A stretch of DNA of 64,000 nt from Canna indica (Eukaryota; Streptophyta; Magnoliopsida; Zingiberales; Cannaceae): the NCBI GenBank assembly GCA_034359265.1, contig CP136898.1:33870501-33934500 (forward strand), given 5' to 3'. This document shows positions 21,600 through 31,700 of this stretch, in pieces (position 1 is the stretch's first letter; each line of letters begins with the position of its first letter). The translations under genes were made by a program, and so were the position numbers. The notes beneath the pieces are model-generated. The model saw only the letters and a list, made by a program, of their open reading frames with translations. It was not told the origin of the DNA and did not search any database.

Positions 21600-22090
21600 A
21601 GCCTTAACTCGCCGCCGCCTCCGCCGCTGGGTGATGCTGCCTCCGCCAACTGTGGTTATTCTCGAACTCCGACGACGGCGGTCGAGGAGGCAGCGCCTTG
21701 GCGTCTTTAAGAACGAGGCTGGGGAAGAACCTCCACGGGGTCATGGCGAGGACGATTGACAGCGGGCGGTCGTCGTCCAAGACGCGGGTGAGCGACCAAT
21801 CGACACTTTGCCAGCATCTTTCACTACACCGACTTCAGCTTTCGTCAGAACCTTATCGACGCGAAGGGCATCGAGAAGGCGGTGCAGCCGAGCTTTATAG
21901 TTCCGCACAGACGAGGGATGAAGAGTTGTTGGGGGGGGGGGCTCGAACTTTGAGGTCGCTGCCGCCGACGTCGGGCAGCTTGCGGTTGCTGGTTCATGGG
22001 ATGGGACCATGGGGATTAATATGCAGCATAGGCAAGATCAGGAGGCAGATCTGTGGAGCATGTTTTTCCCCCACGAATACAAGACGGACA
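21600..22090 (+). pseudogene. Unidentified GC-rich captured gene fragment
   Basis: GC-rich sequence that contrasts with its AT-rich surroundings and lies directly inside the left inverted repeat. Reading it across frames gives protein-like pieces (IFHYTDFSFRQNLIDAKGIE, and later ADLWSMFFPHEYKTDKQ), with a run of ten or more G at 21930 breaking the frame between them. I do not recognise the parent gene. The 136-codon ORF at 21698-22108 is in another frame and probably not the original one. The pieces look like joined exon fragments, as in Pack-MULEs. Confidence 0.4.
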
Positions 22091-22423
22091 AGCAGTGAGC
22101 ATGTTTGATCTCACCCACAGAATACATCATGGCGTTGACGGCGAAGGTGGCCATCATCTTTTTCCCCCACCCACCTATCTTCATCCAATTTTACATGTTT
22201 GAGGTGTATGCATCAATTGTGTGACACTTGAAAACAAGCCCACTAAGATAAGCTATCTGTCACCGTGCAGATATGATGTTTGCCATAATGCCCAAATGAG
22301 AGAAGGTTTCTTCCCTCACGCATGCACTTGTTCATGCTCCGCGGATGATTTGCATGCTTTCTATTTACAATTCCTCAACAGAAAACAGTTCGATGCACAA
22401 AATGAAAAAACACTCGTGTTCCC

Positions 22424-22622
22424 TAATGATGTAAGTGGAATTAAGAAGATGAGAAAAAAAGCGAAGGAAGCGAATTATTTTATTCACGGATGCAGAGTGA
22501 ATTTATACAGGTAAGTCTACAATTACAACCGTAGATTAACAACAGAAAAGGAACACGTGGCTAAATCATAACAAAGACGAAAACAAACTTAGATAAATAT
22601 ATTAAACCTTTAATCCTTTATA
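22424..22622 (-). repeat. 3' LTR of the Copia element
   Basis: This 199-bp partner is preceded on the - strand by the purine tract at 22623-22634. Confidence 0.9.
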
Positions 22623-23441
22623 TGCCCCCTCAAGATAGGTAGCGATATCTCCGATACCTATCTTGGATCTATGCTCAAAAAATTTCTTTGTTGACACAGC
22701 CCTTACGAGAGAATCTGCGAGCTGTTGTTCAGACGAAACATAAGTAACTTGTAAGACTTTATCCCGGACTTGCTCTCTTACGAAATGGTAGTCAATATGC
22801 AAATGCTTGATTCGGCTGTTGAATGCAGGATTATTTGAGAGAAATGTTGCTCCTTGATTGTCGCACAGAACTTTAGGAGTGGAAGGCACTGAGATTGAGA
22901 TTTATGTCAGCAAATTTTTTACCCAATTTATTTCTGCTGCTGCGTTTGATAAAGCTCGATACTCTGCCTCTGTTGATGATCTTGCAACAGTACGTTGCTT
23001 CTTTGAAGACCAGCTGATAGGAGTCCCACCAAGAAACGTGATGTAGGCTCCTGTAGAACATTGATCATCCACGTTGCCTCCCCAATCTGAATCAGAGAAG
23101 ATTTGCAATGAAAGTGGAAGAGTGGGAGCAATGCACAGTCCTAGATTTTGAGTTGCTTTGAGATAACACATCACTCTCTTGCAAGCCTTCCAGTGAGAGG
23201 CTCTCGGACAATGCATGAACTGAGAAAGGCGGTTAACGACATAGCAAATGTCTGGTTTGGTGAAGCTTAAATATTGCAAAGCTCCAACAACACTTCTGTA
23301 TTGTAATGAGTCAGTAGGTTCGGTATCATCATGTAATTGAAGTGTACCTTTGAATGCTAACAGAGTTTTGACTCCCTTTGCATCAGTCATGTTGAACTTG
23401 TGCAGAACATCTGAGATGTACTTCTTTTGTGAGAGAAACAA
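22602..23441 (-). pseudogene. Copia RNase H, frameshifted
   Basis: Two ORFs. The first (23441-22902) holds the connection and RNase H start (LFLSQKKYISDVLHKF, SDSDWGGNVDDQCSTGAYIT, SSTEAEYRAL). The second (22889-22602) holds the end (VLCDNQGATFLSNNPAFNSR, KHLHIDYHFVREQV, SEQQLADSLVRAVS). A frameshift lies between about 22905 and 22890. The RNase H acidic residues are present (DSD, EAE, CDN), so the break, not the active site, inactivates it. Confidence 0.9.
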
Positions 23442-23453
23442 ACCATCAGGAGT

Positions 23454-24116
23454 TTAAAGAACTTCAACTCCTAGGAAATATGACAGTGATTGTAAATCTT
23501 TGAGTGAGAATCTTTCTGACAAAGCTTGATACACTTCTTTAATTTTTGCCGTAGAGCTGCCTATTAAGATTATATCATCAATATATAGGAGTAATTTTTT
23601 TTTGAAAGTTACAGTAATCAGCATAAACAAAGAGCTGTCAGCTTTTGACTCTTTGAACCCAATAGAGCAAATGAACCTCTTGAACTCATTAAACCAGGCC
23701 TGGGGGGCTTGTTTCAAGCCATAGATGGCTTTTTGCAATTTGCAAACATAATTTGGATATTGCTTACTGATGAACCCAGGTGGTTGAGACATGTAAATGT
23801 CATCTTCCAAAGTGCCATGTAGAAACGCATTGTTAATATCAATTTGAAACAGTGACCACTTGTTTGTTGTTGCAATAGTAAGTAGAACCCTGATGGTTGT
23901 AGGTTTAACCACAGGACTGAAGGTGAGACCAAAGTCAATACCAGGTCGCTGATTAAACTCTTTGGCAACTAACCGACCCTTATACCTTTCAACTTCACCA
24001 TTTGGCTGTTGTTTAACTTTGAAAATCCATTTACACCCAATTATATTCTGAGAAGGGTGTGGAGGAACTAATGCCCACTTATTGTTCTTTGTTAAAGCCT
24101 CAAACTCTTTGATCAT
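23454..24116 (-). pseudogene. Copia reverse transcriptase
   Basis: A 220-codon ORF with the standard Copia RT motifs: WKWIFKVK-like start (GCKWIFKVKQQPNGEVERYK), RLVAKEFNQRPGIDF, DINNAFLHGTLEDDIYMSQP, KLQKAIYGLKQAPQAWF and the active site LLLYIDDIIL. It ends at a single TAA codon in SYFLGVEVL*TPDGL, after which the same frame continues into RNase H. One nonsense mutation therefore separates the two. Confidence 0.9.
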
Positions 24117-24287
24117 TGTCGGCCTCCATTGATCATGTTAATTTCAAAGCTTGTTTCACTGTCACTGGAGTGTCTAATGAAACAACTAATGCACTATAAT
24201 CCAAAGGTTTGCGAGGTTTAAATATATTGTTTTGTGATCTGGTAATCATCCGAACTGGCTGCTCAGTTTGAGTTAACTGAGGATTTC

Positions 24288-25736
24288 CTACAGTCCGATC
24301 ATTGCTCGAGACTGAAATAGTATATGTGGAGATGATGATGAAGGAAGTATTGATGGAGGAGGTGTTGCTATTTCATAGGTGACTGTTGTTTTTTCAGGTA
24401 TTGTTTCAAACAGAACATTTGTAGAGGGAAAAGTGACTTCAAACCAGTTGTCGGTATTTGAAACTGTTCGAGGGAGATGAATTTGATTGGTTTTAAAGGG
24501 AAACATTGTTTCATGAAACACTACATGTTGAGATGTGTACACTCTAGAGGAAGATATATCCAGACATTGGTAAGCATGATACTTAGTGGAATAGCCTAGA
24601 AAAATACAAGGCTTGGATTTCGGATCAAGTTTACTGTTTGAATATGGCCTAAGCCATGGGTAACAGAGGCATCCAAAACTTTTTAGAGGGACATAATTGG
24701 GAGAATTTTTGAACAGCAACTGATATGGTGAGTTGATTTTAAGTATAGGTGTAGGTAACCTATTGATTAGGAAGGTGACAGTAGCACATGCATAGGGCCA
24801 AAATTTTAGTGGAAGTGAGGCATAATGCAATAAAGTTGTAGCTGTTTCAAGTAAATGCCGATGGCGACGCTCAACTGTGCTCATTCTTTGAGGGGTGTAG
24901 GGAGGTGAGATGTAGTGTTGAATGTCACTTTTAAGAAAGGTATCAGCTAGCGCAACAAACTCTCCTCCTCCATCAGAGTAAAAATTTAAGATTGATGTAT
25001 TGAAATGCTTTTCAACAAGTATTTTGAAGCTGACAAAAATGCTTGCTACCTCAGATTTTGTTTTGAGAGGAAAAATCCATGTATACTTTGTGAAATGATC
25101 CACAATTAACAGGTAGTATTTAAAGCCTTCATCAGATATAATAGGAGAAGGACCCCATACATCTGCATATAACAGCTCTAAAACTTTATTGCTTTTTAAT
25201 GTGGATTCGACAAATGGGAGTCTATGACTCTTATTACAAGAACAAGCATCACATTGGTGTTCAAAGGGCTTAGAAATTGGTAAATGAAAAGTAGAAGCAA
25301 GATACTTGAGGGTTCTGCAATTGGGATGACCCAATCTGTGGTGCCAAATAGGAAGAGAAGCTTTATTTGGTGTAGACGCAAAGTTTACTGAGGGAGAGGC
25401 ATCACCAGTCCATTCATACACATTTGACTTATTCACTCCTCGAGCAAGTATCAGACCTGTTTGAAGATCCTTCACCACAAAATAAGTAGGGAAAAATTCA
25501 GTAGACACATTGTTGTGAGTACAAAACTGAGCTACAGATATTAAATTCTTGTGAATATGAGGTGCGCAGATAACTTCTTTAAGCAAAAAATTATTACCAG
25601 AGTTTTGTACAATCGAACTACCCATATGAGTGATGTTAATAGTCTTACCATCACCTACAGTTACTCCTTCATCACCAGCATATTGTAATGTCTGGTTGTC
25701 ACTCGTGACGTGGTGTGAGGCTCCAGAGTCCATCAC
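24288..25736 (-). pseudogene. Copia protease tail and integrase
   Basis: A 482-codon ORF beginning at the protease active site (MMDSGASHHVT). It contains a GAG-pre-integrase zinc finger (HHRLGHPN...CDACSCNKSHRLPF, about residues 130-175) and the integrase core with its three acidic residues visible in ADVWGPSP, FYSDGGGEF and STVERRHRH. A Copia-type C-terminal region follows (LKSFGCLCYPWLRPY, FLGYSTKYHAYQCLD). The ORF ends before RT, where sequence between 24287 and 24117 holds stops. Integrase inserts the cDNA into host DNA. This copy cannot make a continuous polyprotein. Confidence 0.88.
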
Positions 25737-25748
25737 CCAGTTGTTATG

Positions 25749-26675
25749 CTAACTATTTTGTTGACTGATATGATATGCCTGGGCTTCTTCATGGTTGTGA
25801 GATTTAGATCTGTAGGTCTTTGCCGAATGACCAATTCTGTCACACAACTGGCACTGCAGCCTAACCTTATTATTTGACTGAAATTGATTTGTAGGTGACT
25901 GAAATTGATTTGCAGGTGGTCTCCAATTATTTTGCCGAGTACTACTTTCATATTGTGGTTTGCGCCAGTATTGTTTCTGATTAAATTGCTTCTTGTTTTG
26001 ATTCATATTGGGTTCCTGCTTTTGAGAAAACTGAGCAGTGACTAAAACTTTGTTTGATCTATGCAATAAAAAGGCATCATGCCCAATCAATTTGTCATAT
26101 AATTCCTCTAATGATATTGCAGTGTCACGCGATCTGATCGCTGCACTGATATCATTGAATTCCAAGCTTAATCCTCCAAGAATTTTTATTACTAGTGTTG
26201 TGTCACTGACTGGGGAATTAGCCATTGCTAACTCATTCGCAATGGTTCTTATTTCATTGAAATAGTCAGAGATAGACTTGCTATCTTTATTAATTCTGGA
26301 CAGTGATTCTTGTAAGGCATAGATTCTCGATTGAGATTTATTTGTATATTGGAATGCCAATTTCTGCCAAGCAGCATAGGCAATTTCAAATGTGACGATC
26401 GCTGGCTCTACAGAAGCCATAATCGCATGCCGGATCAGACCATCTTGTCTGATCCAGTGTCGACGATCTGGACTTCCGATCAGAGGACAACTAGAAGAAC
26501 CGTCTATATAAGAGGTTAGATCGTACCCAAGGAGCAAAAGCTCATGCTGTGTCTTCCAATTCAGATAATTGCTAGCGCCGACGAGCTTGATCGGCAACTG
26601 CGCAGCAGGGTTGATTGAGATGATCTGATTTTGATTCATCGGATTGATTACTCCTTGACCTCCGGCTGCCTCCAT
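25749..26675 (-). pseudogene. Copia gag
   Basis: A 308-codon ORF. It starts near the primer-binding site and has the usual Copia gag layout: an N-terminal KLVGASNYLNWKTQHELLL stretch (residues ~30-50), a retrotran_gag middle (SKSISDYFNEIRTIANELAM), a Gln/Asn-rich region and a CCHC-like knuckle near residue 275. The knuckle reads CQLCDRIGHSAKTY, so the fourth ligand is Tyr instead of Cys, which should weaken nucleic-acid binding. Gag forms the particle that packages the RNA. A stop and frame change separate it from the protease/integrase ORF. Confidence 0.85.
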
Positions 26676-26740
26676 GTCGACGATGATTCAGGATCGAGAA
26701 AAAAAAAAGGCTCGATGGAGCGGCTACAGCTCTTATACCA

Positions 26741-26951
26741 TAATGATGTGAGTGGAATGAAGAAGATGAGAGAAATGGCGAAGGAAGCGAATTATTTTAT
26801 TCACGGATGCAGAGTGAATTTATACAGGTAAGTCTACGATTACATCCGTAGATTAACAACAGAAAGGGAACACGTGGCTAAATCATAACAAAGACGAAAA
26901 CAAACTTAGGTAAATATATTAAACCAGGAATCAGGCTTTTAATCCTTTATA
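26741..26951 (-). repeat. 5' LTR of the Copia element
   Basis: This 211-bp LTR is the right-hand copy. It carries a 12-bp insertion (aggaatcaggct) absent from its partner. The terminal TATAAAGG itself resembles a TATA box. Confidence 0.9.
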
Positions 26952-26962
26952 TTCCCAAGCTC

Positions 26963-26970
26963 TATATATA
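26963..26970 (+). promoter_or_regulatory. TATA box of the lipid-transfer-like gene
   Basis: TATATATA lies 68 bp before the ATG at 27038, a normal plant spacing. It is only 6 bp from the right target duplication of the Copia, so the original upstream promoter (about 22200-22418) is now 4.5 kb away. Confidence 0.6.
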
Positions 26971-27037
26971 CTGCTTTGCATTCATCTTCCTGCAAGGAAC
27001 ACACGCATAGCGCTAATTAATCTGCATTTCACAAGAT

Positions 27038-27217
27038 ATGAGGAAGGTGATCACTGTCCTTCTCCTGGCCGCATTGGCTGTGGTCGGCTCGGTGGCGGAT
27101 GCTGCGCTTACCTGTGACCACGAGAAGGTGGCTATCAAGCCATGCCTCAAGTTCATCACAGGACAACAATCGAAAGCCCTTGGCGACTTGATGCTCCAGG
27201 CGGGGTGCAGCAGCTAG
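27038..27217 (+). pseudogene. Truncated non-specific lipid-transfer-protein-like ORF (59 aa)
   Basis: The ORF starts MRKVITVLLLAALAVVGSVA, a clear signal peptide with probable cleavage after ADA (residue 22). The mature part begins ALTCDHEKVAIKPCLKFITG. The first two cysteines (C26, C36) have nine residues between them, as in type 1 lipid-transfer proteins. The family then needs CC, CxC and two more cysteines over about 90 residues; here only one further Cys (C57) occurs before TAG, so the eight-cysteine fold cannot form. The match fades after about residue 50, where the captured fragment probably ends. It lies inside the Pack-MULE-like element next to its right inverted repeat, with its own TATA box. 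It is either a pseudogene or a small chimeric secreted peptide. Confidence 0.65.
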
Positions 27218-27329
27218 AAGAGAAGACGACGACCACCGCCGAGCGGTGAGCGACCTTCATGTGCCAGGAGACGACGGCGAAGCAATTTTAGAACATCGTA
27301 GACATGCAAGTACCTGAGCGTTCTCTGCT

Positions 27330-27585
27330 CGAGAGAGAGAGGTGGGACCCAATTAAAAAGTAACTTGACGTGTATTGGCTGACATGGCAAACAAAATTTT
27401 TTAAATCATTTTTAGATCGCCACGTCTGCAAAATAACAGAGATACTAAAGATTGACAGACGACGGTCTATAATTGGAACCAATGTGTAAATTCTTATATA
27501 CAATTGAGACCAATCGAAGCATTGGCCACAATTGAGAATTCGGTCAAAGTTCAGGTCATTTTCGTCTAATAACTCAAATTATTTT
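27330..27585. repeat. Right long terminal inverted repeat of the Pack-MULE-like element
   Basis: Complement of 21347-21593. It begins at the gagagagaga run just after the lipid-transfer-like gene and ends at tcaaattatttt. Confidence 0.75.
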
Positions 27586-27695
27586 CAAGTCTTCGAGTCT
27601 ATTGACTTTTCTTAACTTTTTGTTAAGAACTTAATATTCTATTTCACAAGCTTATCATCTTTAAACTTGAAATATATTATCACTAAAACCATTAA

Positions 27696-28120
27696 TGTTG
27701 GCCTAAGATTTTCAACCTTGGTCTTAATCTCGGTTTTGATAATAATAAACATAGTACTAATGTTTGAGCAAGAAATATTTTTAGGTTCCATGTTGGTTTG
27801 CGCACGACGTCTACGATGAGAAAAATAAGAGAAATTAGATAAATCGAAATGATGCTTGTCAATGCTCGGGATTTCGTCGGAAGATAAAGTTTAGGTTTAG
27901 GGAGTCTAGAATGCTTGTAAAAATCTTCATTACGATGAAAAAAAATCACCCAAATCCGAAATCCATACCCAAAACTCTGAAATGCTCAAAAGGCTGAAAT
28001 TTGTAATTTCGGTCGAATCTCGGTAGCAGCCCTGGATCAGCCCAAGATTAACCAAATATTGGCTGAAATTGTCAATATGTTTTCGGTCGACCCTCAGCCG
28101 ATCGAGAGTCTCAATGGATC
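27696..28120 (+). mobile_element. Truncated LTR, TGTTGG family
   Basis: Begins TGTTGGCCTAAGATTTTCAA and matches the start of the LTR at 53072 for about 200 bp (gttttgatgataacaaa-like, gcgcacgacgtccacgat-like, tttaggtttagggagtctag). The similarity fades near 27930 and no 3' end is present before the MITE end at 28125. Confidence 0.65.
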
Positions 28121-28124
28121 TTTT

Positions 28125-28166
28125 TAGAGTTGCAGCATTTGCACTTGCGGGCAACCAAACGCCCCT
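28125..28166. mobile_element. Isolated right end of a TTTGGTTGCCC-family MITE
   Basis: gttgcagcatttgcacttgc followed by gggcaaccaaacgcccc matches the inverted ends of copy B. No partner end was found to its left, so it is a truncated third copy. Confidence 0.55.
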
Positions 28167-28249
28167 TTAGTGGGAGATATCACAAGATGAATGTTTCAAG
28201 GTTAACATTAATTGTAAATTCCTATTGATCGAGACCATGAGAGGAATTA

Positions 28250-28640
28250 ACATTATAAGAAGAGCAATTTCCTTAAATCATAACAAGGTTCAGGGAAATT
28301 TCTGGATCCATAACAAGGATTTGGAAATTTTTGGATCCATAATAAGGATCTAGAAATTTTTCGATCATAACTTTTTACTCACAATCTCTGAAATGCCCTC
28401 GAGTTCGTTTTGGTATTCGGTTTTATAATTTTGTAGAAGTCAAGAAAATAGTAGGACTTTTTAAAAAGTGTGAAATTGGAACAAGTAAGACTAGTTCATT
28501 ATTTTTTTATAACTATAATGATAGATACAACATATAGATTATTTTGAATTGATTTATTTAGTACATTATTGATAACATCTTGAGTTTTTTGAGAATATTA
28601 TAGGTTCTAGACTTTCTTAAAAGTGTGGAACTAGAACAAG
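28250..28640. repeat. Left arm of a large imperfect inverted repeat
   Basis: Its first part (28250-28430) is collinear with the complement of 33520-33702: ttataagaagagcaatttcc, ttaaatcat, ggatccataataaggat and ccctcgagttcg...attcgg. Within it a ~31-bp unit (ataacaaggatttggaaatt...) occurs three times, against once in the right arm. Everything between the arms is MITE copy B and its nested LTR. Confidence 0.7.
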
Positions 28641-28904
28641 ATCAATTCATCATTTTCTGGTGTAATTTGCTTTGGGGGTGTTTGGTTGCCCGTAAGTGCA
28701 AATGCTGCAAAAAGTATTTGCATGCAAAAGCAAATACCCGCGAATAGAATTTGCAACATACTATTTGGTTGCCCGCAAGTAGAGTTGCAACTTCTATTTG
28801 CAAGCGTTTGGTGGCCGCAAATGGAAGTTGCAATTACACTTGCAACTTGCATCTTATTATCTAAGTCTAGTAATTAATTTTGAAACGGTCTGATATAGGG
28901 ATGG

Positions 28905-29625
28905 TAGTTTTTGGCCCGGCCCGATAGCCTGACCCGACCTAGCACGAAAAAATCAAGTTCATGCCAGCTTTTATCGAGTTCGGGGCATTATCGAGCCGGC
29001 CTGATAAGGTCGATTCCTTATCGTGTCAAGTCGGGCCAAGTGTTATCGGGCAGGGCCGGCTCGATAGCCCGATAAACACTTCAGATCGATATTAGCAGGT
29101 TTAAAATTACTTAATTATCGGGTTTAAACCGATTTTAAATATTTTTAGTGGTATCGAGCTAAATGGGCCAGCCGACCCATTATTTTTCGTGTCGGGCAAG
29201 GTTGGTGTTTTCGAGTCGGGCCGGGACTGGCATGAATTTTTTCGGGTCGGGCATGATTTTCGGCTCGGCCCGATAGCCTGACCCATCATGAAAAAATCGA
29301 GTTCGGACCGGCTTTTATTGGGTTTGGGGCATTATCAGGCCTGCCTAATAAGGCCGATTCCTTATCGTGCCGGGTCAGGCCAAGTGTTATCGGGCCATGC
29401 TGGCTTGATAGCCTGATAAACACTTTGGATCGATATTAGCGGGTTTAAAATTAGTTAATTATCAGGTTTAAAGCGATTTTAAATATTTTTAGTGGTATCG
29501 GGTTAAATGGGCCGGGCCGACCTATTATTTTTTATGTCGGGCCCGTCTAGTGTTTTCGAGTCGGGCCGAACACGAATTTTTTTGGACCAGATCGAGCAAA
29601 AAGCTTAGGCTCGGCACGATTTACT
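28905..29625. repeat. 349-bp tandem duplication inside copy B
   Basis: Two diverged units offset by 349 bp, both carrying cgatagcctgaccc near their start, then ttccttatcgtg, tgataaacactt, ttaaaatta and attttaaatatttttagtgg. They are rich in cgggcc words. Confidence 0.8.
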
Positions 29626-29848
29626 AGACCTAGTCTAATAGCCCGACAAGATAAAATCATGAATAGGGCACCCATTATCATGTCGGGCCAGGGGATGTAG
29701 GTCCGACCCGACCTTATAGCCCGTGCTGGGCTAGGCCCCCCTTTGAGAATCCAGGTCGTGCCAGACACGTCCTGACTGGCAATGGGCCTAACCGAGCTCG
29801 GGACTAGGCCGACTCAATCACGGCCCATTGGGTAAATATGTCATTTAA

Positions 29849-29869
29849 CCCCCCCCCCCCCCCCCCCCC
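29849..29869. repeat. Poly-C tract (21 C)
   Basis: An uninterrupted C run in copy B. Length is unreliable in long-read or cloned sequence. Confidence 0.9.
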
Positions 29870-31239
29870 AAACAATAATTGATCAGTTACAACAGAATCA
29901 ATTCGACTCATAATAATATTATTTTATACTCTAAATCACCATTTAGTTTTGTAAAATATGTTTTATATTATTTCATTATTTATCAAAATAAATTAATTAT
30001 TGTATAATACTGAAAATATATATAAAAATTTATCAAACGACATCAGATCTAAAATCTAACACTACCATCGCGTTCAACATGCGAAAACCTACAACTTTGA
30101 TATTTATCCCGTCTCCATCGGACGACTCTAAGTCGCCAAAATTAATTATTTTTTAATACTTAAATTATTGCATTTGCAGCCCACAATCTTGTATTACGGG
30201 CTTTTTGGGCAGCAATTTCATTTGTAGCCTGTAAATGATATTAGAAATATAAATTGCAACTAGTAAATGCTCCAAAATGCTTTTGCAGTCAACCAACCAA
30301 ATTCATTGTCTAAATGCTACAACTAGAATTTGTAATACCCAAAAATCTTAATAATAATATTTTATTCTTGAGTGGGGGATCGTGCGCCCTAGTTAGCGCG
30401 GATTGGCGGGAAGCTTCGGGATTAGACCCGAGTAAGCATTTAATGTAGAAAAAATAACAGAAATTTTATTTGTCTTATCTCTGTGATTTAGCATACTAGG
30501 GTGATAGAGGGCCTCGAGGCGAATTTGGCGGTGCAATCGGATCTCGAATTGGAGTTAGATCGGATGAGTTATGGGCTGTTTAAGTCGGATAGCTTAGGTA
30601 TGAGTATTTTTGATCATTTGGACCCAACCGGTGTCTATAAATTAGACCCTAGGGTGTGCAGCCAGGGGTTTTGAGCCGCACACCATCCGAGGCAAAGGAG
30701 AGGAGAGAGAGGGCACCGTCGAGGAGGAGGAGCCGTCGGAGCCGAATTTTCGCGAGTTCATCGGTGTCGATCGGGCAAAGATCCTGCTCCTCTTTTTCTT
30801 CCGTTTTCTCTCCGTCCGGTGAGTGGGTTTAGGCATTCTTTTCTCCAATTCTTGATTCATGTTGTTGTTTTTATGTTTCGGGGTTTTCGTCGATTTTTGA
30901 CGCATTTTCTCATATTGGATCAGAAGTCGGATCAATCATTTATTAATTGAATCAGTTTGTTTACCCCTTTTGGAATAAAATATTATTTTCTTTTTCTTTC
31001 TTTCTACCCCCTTCCTGTTCAGCTTACCGGTAGCGCCGGTCGCACAAGGAGGCGGCGACGACGGAGGACGCTAGCGGTGGCAGTGGGGGTCGGCAAGGCG
31101 CCGCGGTGGCAGCAGGGCGTCGGCAGGTGCTAGCGTCGGTGCCAGCGGCAGCCGAAGAAGGGGCGGCGGCGGCTGGGTTGGGGAGGAGAGGAGGAAGATG
31201 ACCTAAGGGATGAGTTAAATTGAGGGTTGAGATTGATTT

Positions 31240-31700
31240 GGGTAAGATGAAGGATTGGATTGAATTGGTTGAGATGGAGGGCTGGGATTAGTAGATGTAA
31301 GGCTTAGATTGCATCATGTAGATGAAGGGATGAGATTGCATCAGGATATATGTAAGGATGTGGATGCATCATGTTAGATGTAAGGCTAAGATTTCATCTG
31401 GTTAGATGCAAGGCTGAGATTGCATCAGGTTAGAGGGAGGGCTGTGATTGCATCTGGTTGGATGAAAGGTTGTGATTGCATCACGTAGATGGAGAGCTGT
31501 GATTGCATCTGGTTAGATGGAGGGTTGTGATTGCATCTGATTAGATGTAAGGTTATGATTTCATTATGTAGATGTAGGGTGGTGATTGCATCTGGTTAGA
31601 TGTAAGACTGAGATTGCATCAGCTTAAATAGAGAGTTGTGATTGCACAATATTAGATGGAAGGCTGTGATGTGATCCTGTTTAGATGAAGGACTAAGATT
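31240..31700. repeat. ~32-bp minisatellite in solo LTR 2
   Basis: About 13 diverged copies of a unit like ttagatgtaaggctgagatt gcatctgg. Neighbouring copies differ by single substitutions, typical of slippage or unequal exchange. Confidence 0.85.

Larger units (their letters stand above)
22424..26951 (-). mobile_element. Near-complete Ty1/Copia element with noncanonical TA...TA LTRs
   Basis: LTRs at 26741-26951 (5') and 22424-22622 (3') read TATAAAGGATTAAA...CATCATTA on the - strand. Both are bordered outside by TTCCC (22419-22423, 26952-26956), a perfect 5-bp target duplication that fixes the ends as TA...TA rather than TG...CA. A primer-binding site (TGGTATAAGAGC, one mismatch to the usual tRNA-Met site) follows the 5' LTR, and a purine tract (GAGGGGGCA) precedes the 3' LTR. 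The LTRs differ by about nine substitutions and one 12-bp indel, suggesting a fairly recent insertion. Gag, protease, integrase, RT and RNase H are all present in Copia order but broken by stops and frameshifts. It lies within the Pack-MULE-like element, 6 bp before the TATA box of the lipid-transfer-like gene. Confidence 0.95.
21347..27585. mobile_element. Pack-MULE-like element carrying gene fragments, interrupted by a Copia
   Basis: Two long inverted repeats (21347-21593, and complement at 27330-27585) share collinear text, for example ttattagacgaaaatga, then tcaattgtatataagaa, then cagccratacacgtcaagtt. Arms of about 250 bp without transposase, enclosing gene-derived GC-rich sequence, are the pattern of Mutator-like elements that capture gene fragments. 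Without the Copia (4528 bp plus 5 bp duplication) the element was about 1.7 kb, a usual Pack-MULE size. Cargo is an unidentified GC-rich fragment (21600-22090) and a lipid-transfer-protein-like gene (27038-27217). I could not identify the 9-bp target duplication, so the exact outer ends are uncertain. Confidence 0.7.

Noticed and set aside
31240..31700. Possible CRISPR-like direct repeats
   Set aside because: Units are contiguous and diverged, with no distinct spacers, in a plant LTR: a minisatellite.
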